Shown piece after piece: positions 42,469-53,900 of a stretch of 64,000 nucleotides of DNA. A program made the translations under genes and the position numbers. This stretch comes from Janthinobacterium sp. UMAB-56 (lineage in GTDB: Bacteria > Pseudomonadota > Gammaproteobacteria > Burkholderiales > Burkholderiaceae_D): contig NZ_LT607654.1 of the NCBI RefSeq assembly GCF_900095265.1, positions 407,751 to 471,750 of the forward strand, read 5' to 3'. The notes under the pieces were generated by a model. It saw only the letters and a program-made list of their open reading frames with translations, was not told the origin of the DNA and searched no databases. Within the stretch, counting starts at the first letter, position 1. Each line of letters opens with the position of its first letter.

Positions 42469-44793
42469 TTGACTGCCAAACGAACCGGATTTCCCTGGCC
42501 TTCCCGCCGTGCCACCGTGCGCGGCATCCTCCTCGCCGGCTGCGCCGCGCTGGCGGCCGCCGCGCTGCTGGCCGCCTACCTGTTCCTGTACGTGCGCCCG
42601 CGCCTGCCCGAACTGGACGTCATCACCGACTACCAGCCGAAGATACCGCTGCGCGTGTACACGGCCGACAATGTGCTGATCGGCGAATTTGGCGAAGAGC
42701 ACCGCGACTTCGTGCCGATTGCGCAAGTGCCGGAAATGATGAAAAAAGCCTTGCTGGCCATCGAGGACAGCCGCTTCTACGAACACCACGGCATCGACTT
42801 CGTGCGCGCCGGCGGCGCCGTGCTGTCGAACCTGCGCCACGGCTTCGGCCACGGCGGCGGCTCCACCATCACCATGCAGGTGGCGCGCAACTTTTTCCTG
42901 ACACGCGAAAAAGTCGCCTCGCGCAAGCTCAACGAGATCATGCTGGCCCTCAAAATCGAAGCGGCCCTGTCAAAAGAGCAGATTCTCGAGCTGTATATGA
43001 ACCAGATGTACCTGGGCCAGCGCTCGTTTGGCTTCGGCAGCGCGGCGCAGACGTATTTCGGCAAGCCCTTGTCCGAACTGTCGATCGCGGAAATGGCCAT
43101 GCTGGCCGGTTTGCCGCAAAACCCCTCCCGCCACAACCCGATCAGCAACCCGAAAAAGGCGCACGCGCGCCAGCAGTTGGTACTGAAACGCATGCGCGAA
43201 CTCGATTACATCAGCGAAGGCCAGTACCAGCAGGCGCTGGCGCAACCGCTGCATTTGAATACGCGCGGCAAGCAGGGTTTTGAGACGCACGCCGAATACG
43301 TGGCCGAACTGGCGCGCCAGGCCGTGTTTGCGCAGTTCAAGGAAGACAGCTATACCAAGGGCATCAGCGTCTACACGACCATTCTCAAGGCGGACCAGGA
43401 TGCGGCCTACGCCTCGACGCGCCGCAACGTCATCGCCTACGACCAGCGCCACGGCTACCGGGGCCCGGAAACCTTCATCGACATGCCGGCCGACCCGGAG
43501 CAGCGCGACGACGCCATCGACGCGGCGCTGCAAAAACGCCCGGACAGCGACGGCCTGATCGCCGCCGTCGTCACCGACGTTTCCAGTGGCAAGGTACTGG
43601 CCGACACGGGCGATGGCGACGCCAAGGCCATCATGGGCGAGGGCTTGCGCTTTGCCGCCCCTGCCCTGTCATCCAAGGCGAGCGCGGGCATCAAGCTGCG
43701 CCCGGGTGCCGTGATCCGTATAGCCAAGGATGGCAAGGGCAACTGGGGTATCACGCAAGTGCCGCTGGTGGCCGCTGCCTTTGTCTCGCTGGACGCGGAA
43801 ACGGGCGCCTACCACGCCATGGTGGGCGGTTTCGACTACAACCTGCAAAAGTTCAACCACGTCACGCAAGCCTGGCGCCAGCCCGGTTCGGCCATGAAGC
43901 CCTTCGTGTACTCGGCGGCGCTGGAAAAGGGCTTTTCGCCGGCCACCCTGATCAACGACGCCCCCCTGGAATTGCAGGCGGGCGGCAAGGTGTGGGCGCC
44001 GCAGAATGATGACTTCAAGTTCGATGGCCCCATCACCATGCGCTATGCGCTGGCGCAATCGAAAAACGTGGCCTCGGTACGCATACTGCGCGCACTGGGC
44101 GTGTCGTATACGCACGACTTCCTGGAAAAATTCGGCTTCGATCCAAAGCGCCAGCCCAACAACCTGACCATGGCACTGGGCACGGGTTCCGTCACGCCCG
44201 TGCAGATGGCGGGCGCCTACGCCCTGTTCGCCAACGGCGGCCACCAGGTGGAACCGTACCTGATCGACCGTATCGTCGATGCCAGGGGCACGGTGCTGAT
44301 GCAAACCAAGCCGCCCGCGCCGAACGACGACAAGACACTTGCGCTGGACCCGCGCAACGCCTTCGTCATGGATAGCATGCTGCGCGAAGTGGCGCGCACC
44401 GGCACGGGCGCGGCGGCGGCGAAAAAACTGGGACGCAGCGACATCGCCGGCAAGACGGGCACCACCAGCGACGCCGTCGATGGCTGGTTCGCCGGCTATG
44501 GCGGCGGCATCGTGGCCGTGGCGTGGATGGGCTATGACGATCCCAAGTCCTTGGGCGGACGCGAATTCGGCTCGACCCTGGCCATGCCGATCTGGATCGA
44601 CTACATGCACACGGCCCTGTCCACGCGCCCGCAAGTGGAGCGCGCCGTGCCGGCGGGCCTGAGCCAGGTCGATGGCGAATGGCAGTACGATGAATTCATC
44701 GACATGAATGGCGTCAAAACTCTGGATATGGACGTGGAAACGCCGACGGACCCGGCGGCAATGGCGGAGACGCCGCCGGTGGAGACAAACTAA
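42469..44793 (+). CDS. mrcA: penicillin-binding protein 1A (bifunctional peptidoglycan synthase)
   Basis: A 774-residue membrane-anchored enzyme that polymerises and cross-links peptidoglycan. After one N-terminal helix (~20-45) comes the GT51 glycosyltransferase domain (EDSRFYEHHGIDF; GGGSTITMQVARNFFL; ELYMNQMYLGQRSFGFGSAA). The transpeptidase domain has SxxK in QPGSAMKPFVYSAALEKG, SxN in AQSKNVAS and KTG in GKTGTTSDAVDGWFAGY. The frame begins at TTG 42469; no ATG or GTG lies in frame upstream. Normal length for the family. Confidence 0.96.
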   Translation: MTAKRTGFPWPSRRATVRGILLAGCAALAAAALLAAYLFLYVRPRLPELDVITDYQPKIPLRVYTADNVLIGEFGEEHRDFVPIAQVPEMMKKALLAIEDSRFYEHHGIDFVRAGGAVLSNLRHGFGHGGGSTITMQVARNFFLTREKVASRKLNEIMLALKIEAALSKEQILELYMNQMYLGQRSFGFGSAAQTYFGKPLSELSIAEMAMLAGLPQNPSRHNPISNPKKAHARQQLVLKRMRELDYISEGQYQQALAQPLHLNTRGKQGFETHAEYVAELARQAVFAQFKEDSYTKGISVYTTILKADQDAAYASTRRNVIAYDQRHGYRGPETFIDMPADPEQRDDAIDAALQKRPDSDGLIAAVVTDVSSGKVLADTGDGDAKAIMGEGLRFAAPALSSKASAGIKLRPGAVIRIAKDGKGNWGITQVPLVAAAFVSLDAETGAYHAMVGGFDYNLQKFNHVTQAWRQPGSAMKPFVYSAALEKGFSPATLINDAPLELQAGGKVWAPQNDDFKFDGPITMRYALAQSKNVASVRILRALGVSYTHDFLEKFGFDPKRQPNNLTMALGTGSVTPVQMAGAYALFANGGHQVEPYLIDRIVDARGTVLMQTKPPAPNDDKTLALDPRNAFVMDSMLREVARTGTGAAAAKKLGRSDIAGKTGTTSDAVDGWFAGYGGGIVAVAWMGYDDPKSLGGREFGSTLAMPIWIDYMHTALSTRPQVERAVPAGLSQVDGEWQYDEFIDMNGVKTLDMDVETPTDPAAMAETPPVETN

Positions 44794-44826
44794 AAAAATG
44801 GCCGGGATCGTTCCCGGCCATTTTTT
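44792..44826. terminator. strong bidirectional terminator between mrcA and a tetR-type gene
   Basis: AAAAAAATGGCCGGGA, short loop, TCCCGGCCATTTTTT. Serves both converging genes and overlaps the mrcA stop codon. Confidence 0.92.
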
Positions 44827-44838
44827 CATGCGTCGGCT

Positions 44839-45537
44839 TTAGCTCCGTCCGGTCACGCTCAGATAGCCACGCACCGTATTAATGACGCTGTCGGCGAAAT
44901 CGTCGACATTGACCTTCGCGGCGCGGTACTTCCAGCGTTTCACGTACCAATCCTGGAACAGGGCCAGGCAGTGGGCGGCCAGCAAGGTGGGATCGCCCTG
45001 CGGCTTCGGCTCGATTTCAGCGATGGTGGCGGCGATCAGGGTCTGCACATACAGTTCCGAATTCTTCGCCATGCTGCGCTGCTCCACCTGCAGCACGCGC
45101 GAATCCATAAAGACGAAATAAAACCACGGCTGCAGCACTTCGGACAGGTAGATCGACGAGCGTATCATCGCCTCCAGGCGGTCCAGTGGCGACTTCACGT
45201 CAGCAAACAGCAGCGGCAAGGCTTGCGTGGCGTGGCGCACTACGTCCTCGATCATTTCAGCCAGTTGATCCTTGCTGGTGATGTAGCCATACAGGCCGCC
45301 CATCGACAGCCCGGTCTCGCGGCACAGGTCGCGCAAGCTCATGGCGCGGAAGCCCACGTCATTGGCCAGGCGGAAGGTGGCGACAAAGATGCGTTCGAGA
45401 TTTTCCAGCGCCGGCTTGCGGCGTTTCACGCCGATGCGCTCCGCGTGGCGGTCAAGAATGTATTCCCAGATGTTTTCGCCATTTAAAGGCGTCATCTGCT
45501 GAAACTGTTCAAAATTAAAATGGGTCGACAAGTGCAT
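44839..45537 (-). CDS. TetR/AcrR-family transcriptional regulator
   Basis: A 232-residue regulator. Unusually, about 45 residues precede the DNA-binding domain (NLERIFVATFRLANDVGFRA, then MSLRDLCRETGLSMGGLYGYITSKDQL, the helix-turn-helix). The C-terminal domain is all-helical and ligand-binding. I take ATG 45537; an upstream extension to 45588 and a shorter start at 45495 are possible, none with a good ribosome site. It is divergent from the lipase gene 319 bases away and could control it. Confidence 0.88.
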   Translation of the reverse strand: MHLSTHFNFEQFQQMTPLNGENIWEYILDRHAERIGVKRRKPALENLERIFVATFRLANDVGFRAMSLRDLCRETGLSMGGLYGYITSKDQLAEMIEDVVRHATQALPLLFADVKSPLDRLEAMIRSSIYLSEVLQPWFYFVFMDSRVLQVEQRSMAKNSELYVQTLIAATIAEIEPKPQGDPTLLAAHCLALFQDWYVKRWKYRAAKVNVDDFADSVINTVRGYLSVTGRS

Positions 45538-46771
<1,234 letters not shown>

Positions 46772-46781
46772 GGAGAAGCGC

Positions 46782-47723
46782 ATGCACGCGAAATGGATCA
46801 TCGGCGGTAGCCTGGCAGCCCTGGCCTTATACCTGGCGTTGCGGCCGGGGGAGCCGCCCGCACCGCCGCCGGAAAAGGCGGAACCGGACCTGTTCGCGTT
46901 CGTGCGCTCGATGCAAGGCACGCGGCCCGACGGCAACGTCACGGTCGCCGCCGGCGACAAGCTGGTGGTCGACGCGGAGCTGGGCCACCTGTTCGACTAC
47001 TACCTGGCGGGCCTCGGTGAAAAACCGCTGGCCGCCATCCGCAGCCAGATCGAGGCGGAACTTGACCGGCGCCTGGCCCCCGTCCCCGCCCGCGAAGCCA
47101 AGCGCCTGCTGGGAGCCTATCTGGCCTACAAGCAGGCGCTGGCAGGTGCGGAACAAGCCTTGCCGGCGCAAGCCGATCCCACGCTGGCGGCGCGCACGCG
47201 CCTGCAAGCGATGCGCGCGCTGCGTGGCGATTACTTTACGCTGGAGGAAAGCGCGGGCCTGTTCGGCGACAGCGATGCGTATGACGACGATGCCGTGGCG
47301 CGCATGGCCATCCTCGGCGACGCCACGCTCGATGAAGCGCAGCGCCAGGCAAGACTGGCCGCGCTGGATCAACAATTGTCGCCGGCCCAGCGCGCCGCGC
47401 GCGATGCGCCACTGCAGGTCACCCAGCTGGACGCCTCCGTCAAGGCCTTGCGGGCCCAGGGCGGCGGCGAAAATGAAGTCTACCGCCTGCGCGCCAGCAC
47501 GTTCACGCCGGCGGCGGCAGCGCGCCTGGCGGAACTGGATCGCGAAGAATCACATTGGCAGCAGCGCATCATCGCGTATCAAGCAGCCAAGGCGCAAAAA
47601 AACAGCCTGCCCGGCAGCGCACAGGATGCGGCGGCCCTGCAGCAGCTGCGCGACGCCAGTTTCACGCCGGAGGAACAGCGCCGGCTGGGCGCCTACGAAC
47701 AGGCGCCGCCGGCCGCACCTTAG
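46782..47723 (+). CDS. lipase-specific foldase (lipase chaperone, Lif family)
   Basis: A 313-residue membrane-anchored periplasmic chaperone: one N-terminal helix (~5-20), a proline-rich linker, then mini-domain 1 with SMQGTRPDG and ELGHLFDYYLAGLGE, a long helical scaffold and mini-domain 2 (STFTPAAAARLAELDRE). In the conserved motif RxxFDY the Arg is replaced here by Gly68. AAGGAG precedes the ATG at 46782. It is translated directly after its lipase partner. Confidence 0.92.
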   Translation: MHAKWIIGGSLAALALYLALRPGEPPAPPPEKAEPDLFAFVRSMQGTRPDGNVTVAAGDKLVVDAELGHLFDYYLAGLGEKPLAAIRSQIEAELDRRLAPVPAREAKRLLGAYLAYKQALAGAEQALPAQADPTLAARTRLQAMRALRGDYFTLEESAGLFGDSDAYDDDAVARMAILGDATLDEAQRQARLAALDQQLSPAQRAARDAPLQVTQLDASVKALRAQGGGENEVYRLRASTFTPAAAARLAELDREESHWQQRIIAYQAAKAQKNSLPGSAQDAAALQQLRDASFTPEEQRRLGAYEQAPPAAP

Positions 47724-47731
47724 GAAACGAA

Positions 47732-47752
47732 ACGGCCGCACAAGGCGGCCGT
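47732..47752 (+). terminator. hairpin after the foldase gene
   Basis: ACGGCCGC, five-base loop, GCGGCCGT, with no T-run. Possible weak terminator between converging genes. Confidence 0.35.
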
Positions 47753-47782
47753 CCGTTAGCGCATGCTGGCGCCGTCAATGCG

Positions 47783-49540
47783 TCAGAACACTTCCCACTC
47801 GTCGTCGCGCGGCGCGCTCTGGCGCTGGGACGGCACGGCGCGCAAGGCCGGGCGGCCCGGGTTGGGCCGTGATGCAGGACGCGATACTGGACCCGGCACC
47901 TGGCGCTTCGGCGCCGCGCTGGCCATCACGGCGCGCGGCGCGACAGGCGCCAGTACGCCATCGAGCTTGAAGACGCTGACCACCCCGGCCAGCTCGCCCG
48001 ATTGCTCCTGCAAGGATGCGGCTGCGGCGGCTGCCTCTTCCACCAGGGCGGCATTTTGCTGCGTCACCTGGTCCATCTGGCCGATGGCCTGGTTGATCTG
48101 GTCGATGCCCGAGCTTTGCTCCTGCGTCGCCAGGCTGATTTCCGCCATGATGTCCGTCACGCGCTGCACGCTGGAGACGATTTCGGCCATCGTGCTGCCC
48201 GCCTCTGCCACCAGCTTGCTACCCGCGTCGACCGCCACCACGGAGTCGCCGATCAGGGTCTTGATTTCCTTGGCTGCCGCCGCCGAGCGTTGCGCCAGGT
48301 TGCGCACTTCCGTCGCCACCACGGCGAAACCGCGTCCCTGCTCGCCCGCGCGCGCCGCTTCCACGGCCGCATTCAGGGCCAGGATATTCGTCTGGAAGGC
48401 GATGCCATCGATGACGGAAATGATCTCAACGATCTTGCGTGACGAGTCGTTGATGGCGTCCATGGTCTCGACCACCTTGCCCACCACGGCGCCGCCCTTC
48501 ACTGCCACGCCCGAGGCGCTCAGCGCCAGCTGGTTGGCTTGCTGGGCATTGTCGGCATTTTGCCGCACGGTCGACGTCAGCTCTTCCATCGACGATGCCG
48601 TCTCTTCCAGCGAACTGGCCTGCTCTTCCGTGCGCGAGGACAGGTCCAAGTTGCCGCTGGCAATTTCCGACGACGCCGTGGCAATCGTTTCCGTGCCGCT
48701 GCGCACCTGGCCGACGATGTTGACCAGGCTGGAATTCATGTCTTTCAGCGCCTGCAGCAGCTGACCCGTTTCTTCCGTCGTGTGCACCTCGATCTGGCTC
48801 GTCAAGTCGCCCGAGGCCACCGTTTGCGCCAGTTTCACGGCCGCATTGAGCGGCTGCGTGATGGTACGCGTGATGTAGGCGGCGCAGACGATGCCCAGCG
48901 CGGAGGCCAGCAAGCCGAGGATGACCATCAGGCTTTCCGAGCGCACGACGGCAGCGCTGCCATCCTTGACGCTGGCGTCGGCCACGCCATTATTGAGCTT
49001 GATGATTTCGTTGAGCGTGCCTTCGGCCTTGCCGAACAGCGCGCGCGAACCCAGGTACTGCTTGTAGAACGCCACGAACAGGGTCTTTTGCTGCTCCTCA
49101 TCGCGATTGTCGGCCAACTGGCGCAAGATGGCGCGCACCTTGTCATCATCGCCTTTCCAGGCGGCCCATTCTTCCAGGAAACGCTTCCACAGCACGGCTT
49201 CCTCGGGCGTTTGCGGCAGCGGCTCGTACAGCTTGCGGCCCGCATCGATATTGCTCCAGGCCTTGGTGCGCAACTGCAGCGCTTCCGTGAACTTGTCTTG
49301 TGCCTGGTAATTGTTTTCATAGATGGCGGCCGTCAGGGTGGCGGCGGCGACGGCCGTCTGGCCTTCGCTCATCATCATCAAGCCCTGGATCGACGGCAGG
49401 CGCACCACGCCGATCTCATTGACGGCGCTGCCGACGGTGGCGATGCCCGTGTAACCGCACACGCCCACCACCAGCAAGGCTGCCATCATCACGGCGACGA
49501 GCGTCGCCAACTTCCATTTGATCAGTAAATTCTTAAACAT
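47783..49540 (-). CDS. methyl-accepting chemotaxis protein
   Basis: A 585-residue chemoreceptor. Membrane helix 1 (~11-31), a ~170-residue four-helix-bundle-type periplasmic sensor, membrane helix 2 (~204-226), HAMP, then the signalling hairpin with tip [20 protein letters not shown]. The C-terminus EWEVF matches the tether pentapeptide (xWExF) that recruits CheR and CheB. The ATG at 49540 ([15 protein letters not shown]) has AAGGGAC upstream; a 25-codon extension to 49615 is unsupported. Ligand unknown. Confidence 0.94.
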   Translation of the reverse strand: MFKNLLIKWKLATLVAVMMAALLVVGVCGYTGIATVGSAVNEIGVVRLPSIQGLMMMSEGQTAVAAATLTAAIYENNYQAQDKFTEALQLRTKAWSNIDAGRKLYEPLPQTPEEAVLWKRFLEEWAAWKGDDDKVRAILRQLADNRDEEQQKTLFVAFYKQYLGSRALFGKAEGTLNEIIKLNNGVADASVKDGSAAVVRSESLMVILGLLASALGIVCAAYITRTITQPLNAAVKLAQTVASGDLTSQIEVHTTEETGQLLQALKDMNSSLVNIVGQVRSGTETIATASSEIASGNLDLSSRTEEQASSLEETASSMEELTSTVRQNADNAQQANQLALSASGVAVKGGAVVGKVVETMDAINDSSRKIVEIISVIDGIAFQTNILALNAAVEAARAGEQGRGFAVVATEVRNLAQRSAAAAKEIKTLIGDSVVAVDAGSKLVAEAGSTMAEIVSSVQRVTDIMAEISLATQEQSSGIDQINQAIGQMDQVTQQNAALVEEAAAAAASLQEQSGELAGVVSVFKLDGVLAPVAPRAVMASAAPKRQVPGPVSRPASRPNPGRPALRAVPSQRQSAPRDDEWEVF

Positions 49541-49880
49541 GGCTAGGTCCCTTATAAAGTCACGACGAATGCTGGCGAAGTTGGGGCTGGCATGTTCGAG
49601 TAAAACAGCTGACACTTGTATAAAGGCGGCGGGGATGGGGCGTACGCTTCGTTACAATTGGCGAGAATTCATAAATGCAAGCATAGTGGAAAATGGACGG
49701 GCTCGCTGATACATACTTGATACAAAACAATATTTATTTCTTTACTGTGGCACATATTGCACAGCGGCCAGAAAAATTGAATTCTCGCCCCATTTTGGTG
49801 CAAAAAGTCCCTCTGCGCCACTATTGGCTACGCAGTTGATAGTCGTATAAGATGCTCAGCACGCAAATCACAGGCAGACC
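49541..49880. other. AT-rich divergent intergenic region between the chemoreceptor and 5'-nucleotidase genes
   Basis: No gene supported. It contains a perfect 12-base inverted repeat, GGCGAGAATTCA at 49660-49671 and TGAATTCTCGCC at 49778-49789, flanking about 106 bases of AT-rich DNA. Promoters of both divergent genes must lie here; no clear sigma-28 type site was found for the chemoreceptor. Confidence 0.5.
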
Positions 49881-50825
49881 ATGGCTTATCCTATCGAACA
49901 CAAACTGGTGATCGGGGTCGCTTCCAGCGCCCTGTTCGACCTGGCAGAATCGCACCAGGTCTACCTCGACAACGGCCCCGAGGAATACCGCAAGTACCAG
50001 GAAACACATATCGACACGGTGCTGCCGCGTGGCGTGGCCTTCCCCTTCATTCGCCGTTTCCTGAACATCAACAAGCACTATCCGCGCCAGTCGCCCGTGG
50101 AAGTGGTGCTGTTTTCGCGCAATTCGCCGGAAACGGGCTTGCGCGTGATGCACTCAATCGCCCATTACGGCCTGGATATTTCGCGCGCCGCCTTCATGAC
50201 GGGCAAGTCGCCCTACCCCTACTTGCCCGCGTTCAATGCTTCGCTCTTCCTCAGCGCGAATGAAGACGACGTGCGCAGCGCGCTGGCCTGCAACTATCCG
50301 GCGGGCCTGGTGCTGCCGTCGCGCACGGAAGACGACGAAAACGACGAGGAACTGCGCGTGGCCTTCGACTTCGATGGCGTGATCGCCGACGACGAAGCGG
50401 AAACCGTGTTCAAGCGCAACAATGACGTCGATGAATTCCACGCCCATGAAACCCTGAACGTGGGCACGCCGCACCGCCCCGGCCCGCTGGCCGACCTGTT
50501 CCAGAAGCTGGCCACCATGCAGCGACTGGAAGAAAAGGCCCAGCGGCGCGACCCTGGCTACAAGAAGATCCTGCGCATCGCCATCATCACGGCGCGCAAC
50601 GCGCCCTCGCATGAACGAGTCGTGACGACCCTGAAAAGCTGGGGCGTGGCGGCCGACGAAACGTTTTTCCTCGGTGGCATGGACAAATCGCGCGTGCTGG
50701 CCGTGTTCAAGCCGCATATCTTCTTCGATGACCAGCTGAGCCACCTGAAATCGGCGGGCGGCACCATCCCGATGGTGCATGTTCCTTTCGGCATAGCAAA
50801 TATTCGCGCGGGCGATGGTCTATAA
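49881..50825 (+). CDS. cytosolic 5'-nucleotidase (PF06189-type)
   Basis: A 314-residue enzyme of the bacterial/eukaryotic cytosolic 5'-nucleotidase I family, which dephosphorylates nucleoside monophosphates. The N-terminus HKLVIGVASSALFDLAES, the FAFDFDGVIADDEAE-like HAD motif (AFDFDGVIADDEAETVFK) and the late GGMDKSRVLAVFKPHIFFDD are characteristic. Length is typical. The stop codon overlaps the -10 element of mfd. Confidence 0.9.
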   Translation: MAYPIEHKLVIGVASSALFDLAESHQVYLDNGPEEYRKYQETHIDTVLPRGVAFPFIRRFLNINKHYPRQSPVEVVLFSRNSPETGLRVMHSIAHYGLDISRAAFMTGKSPYPYLPAFNASLFLSANEDDVRSALACNYPAGLVLPSRTEDDENDEELRVAFDFDGVIADDEAETVFKRNNDVDEFHAHETLNVGTPHRPGPLADLFQKLATMQRLEEKAQRRDPGYKKILRIAIITARNAPSHERVVTTLKSWGVAADETFFLGGMDKSRVLAVFKPHIFFDDQLSHLKSAGGTIPMVHVPFGIANIRAGDGL

Positions 50826-50826
50826 T
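50821..50826 (+). promoter_or_regulatory. -10 element TATAAT before mfd
   Basis: TATAAT within GGTCTATAATC, overlapping the stop of the preceding gene and 87 bases before the mfd start. Confidence 0.5.
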
Positions 50827-50912
50827 CTCGCCTGTCGGCGCCGTCACTGGCGGCGCTGCGCGCACCACAGCTGTCCCACTCAACTGCCTCTGCCACTAGT
50901 GTCATCGCCTGC

Positions 50913-53900
50913 ATGTCCTTAGACTTAAAAAAAGCCCTCCCCAAGCCCGGCAACCGCTATGCGCTGCCCGCCCTGTATGGTTCATCCGACGCCTATGCCC
51001 TGGCGCTGGCCGCTTTGGCCTTGAAAGCGCGGGGCCAGATGCTGGCCGTGGTGGTGGCGCAGGCCAGCGACGGCCAGCGCCTGCTCGATGAAATCCCGTG
51101 GTTTGGCGGCACGGAACTGCGCTGCCATCTGCTGCCGGATTGGGAAACCCTGCCCTACGATGCCTTTTCGCCGCACCAGGACCTGGTCTCGGAACGCCTG
51201 GCCACCCTGCACGAAATCCAGACGCGCCAGTGCGACGTACTGATCGTGCCGGCCACCACGGCGCTGGTGCGCCTGGCCCCGCCCTCCTTTTTGGCTGCCT
51301 ATACCTTCTTCTTCAAGAAGGGCGAAAAGCTCGACGAGGCGCGCCTGAAGTCGCAACTGACCCTGGCCGGCTACAGCCACGTGTCGCAAGTGATGTCACC
51401 GGGCGAATACTCGGTGCGCGGCGGCCTGCTCGACCTGTTCCCCATGGGTTCCGCACTGCCCTACCGGCTGGACCTGTTCGGCGACACCATCGAGACCATC
51501 CGCACGTTTGACGCCGACACCCAGCGCTCGCTGTATCCCGTACATGAAGTGCGACTGCTGCCGGGCCGCGAATTCCCCATGGACGAAGCGGCGCGCACCA
51601 CTTTCCGCAACCGCTGGCGCGAGCAGTTCGAGGGCGACCCATCGCGCTCGGTCGTCTACAAGGACATCAGCAGCGGCATCGCCTCGGCCGGCATCGAATA
51701 CTATCTGCCGCTGTTCTTCGAGCAAACTGCCACCCTGTTCGACTACCTGCCGCCCGACGCCTCGCTGGCCCTGGTGGGCGAGATAGACGCGGCCATTGGG
51801 CGCTTCTGGACCGATACCCAGTCGCGCTACCGCTTCTTGAAGGCGGACCGCGAGCGGCCGATCCTGCCGCCCGAGTCGCTGTTCCTGTCCGACGAGCAGT
51901 TCTTCGGCCTGGCCAAACCCTACCCGCGCCTGGCCATCACGAAGTCAAACGATGCGCTGGCCTCCGAACTGTCGGCCCCCGTGCCGAACATCGCCGTCAA
52001 CCGCCGCGCCGACGACCCGCTGGCCAACCTGCGCAGCTACCTGCTGCAATCAGGCCGCCGCGTGATGATCTGCGCCGAATCGAACGGCCGCCGCGAAACC
52101 CTGCAGCAGTATTTCAGTGAATACGATCTGCAGCTGACGCCGGTGGAAGGCAGCGACGGCTTCTTGCAGTCAAGCGCCAAGCTGATGCTGGGCGTGGCGC
52201 CGCTGCACGCGGGCTTCGAGCTGTTTACGCCGGACGGCAATCTCGCCTTCATCACGGAAACCGAACTGTATGCCGGTTCAGGCCGCCGGGTTGGCACGAA
52301 AAAACAGGAAGGCGTGACGCAGGTCGAATCGATGGTGCGCGACCTGTCGGAGCTGAAAATCGGCGACCCCGTCGTGCACATCAACCACGGCATCGGGCGC
52401 TACATGGGCCTGACCAGCATGGACCTGGGCGAAGGCGAGACGGAATTTTTGCACCTCGAATACGCGAAGGACACCAAGCTGTACGTGCCAGTGTCGCAAC
52501 TGCACGTCATTTCCCGCTATTCGGGCGCTTCGCCGGAAGACGCGCCGCTGCATTCGCTCGGTTCGGGCCAGTGGGAAAAAGCGAAAAAACGTGCGGCCGA
52601 ACAGGTGCGCGACACGGCCGCCGAGCTGCTCAACCTGTACGCGCGCCGCGCGCTGCGCCAGGGCCACTCCTTCGAATTCTCCGCGCACGACTACCAGCGC
52701 TTCGCCGACAGCTTCGGCTTCGACGAGACGCCGGACCAGGCCGAGGCCATCCATAACGTCATCAAGGACATGACTTCCGGCAAACCGATGGACCGCCTGG
52801 TATGCGGCGACGTCGGCTTCGGCAAGACCGAAGTGGCCTTGCGCGCCGCCTTCATCGCCGTCATGGGCGGCAAGCAGGTGGCCATCCTGGCGCCCACCAC
52901 CCTGCTGGCCGAGCAGCATGCGCAAACCTTCGCCGACCGCTTCGCCGACTGGCCCGTGCGTATCGCGGAACTGTCGCGTTTCCGCACTGGCAAGGAGATC
53001 ACGCAAGCGTTCAAGGGCATGGCAGACGGCACGATCGACATCGTCATCGGCACGCATAAACTGCTGTCGGACGACGTGAAATTCACACGCCTTGGCCTGG
53101 TCATCATCGACGAAGAACACCGCTTCGGCGTGCGCCAGAAGGAAGCGTTGAAGGCGCTGCGCGCGGAAGTGGACGTGCTGACCCTGACGGCCACGCCGAT
53201 CCCGCGCACCCTGGGCATGGCGCTGGAAGGCTTGCGCGACTTTTCCATCATCGCCACGGCGCCGCAAAAGCGCCTGGCCATCAAGACATTCGTGCGCAGC
53301 GAAGGCGAAGCCATCATCCGCGAAGCGTGCTTGCGCGAGCTCAAACGCGGTGGCCAGATCTATTTCCTGCACAACGAGGTGGAAACCATCCAGAACCGCC
53401 TGGCCATGCTGACGGAACTGCTGCCCGAGGCGCGCATCGCCGTGGCGCACGGCCAGATGCACGAGCGTGACCTGGAAAAGGTCATGCGCGACTTCGTCGC
53501 CCAGCGTTTCAACATCTTGCTGTGCACGACAATCATCGAGACCGGCATCGACGTGCCGACGGCGAACACCATCATCATGCACCGCGCCGACAAGTTCGGC
53601 CTGGCGCAGTTGCACCAGTTGCGCGGCCGGGTCGGACGCTCGCATCACCAGGCCTACGCCTACCTGCTGGTGCACGACGTGCAGGGTCTCACAAAACTGG
53701 CGCAGCGTCGCCTGGACGCCATCCAGCAGATGGAAGAACTGGGTAGCGGCTTTTACCTGGCCATGCACGACCTGGAAATCCGCGGCGCCGGCGAGGTGCT
53801 GGGCGAGAGCCAGTCGGGCGAGATGACGGAAATCGGCTTCCAGCTGTATTCGGACATGCTCAACGAAGCCGTGCGCTCGCTAAAGGCCGGCAAGGAGCCG

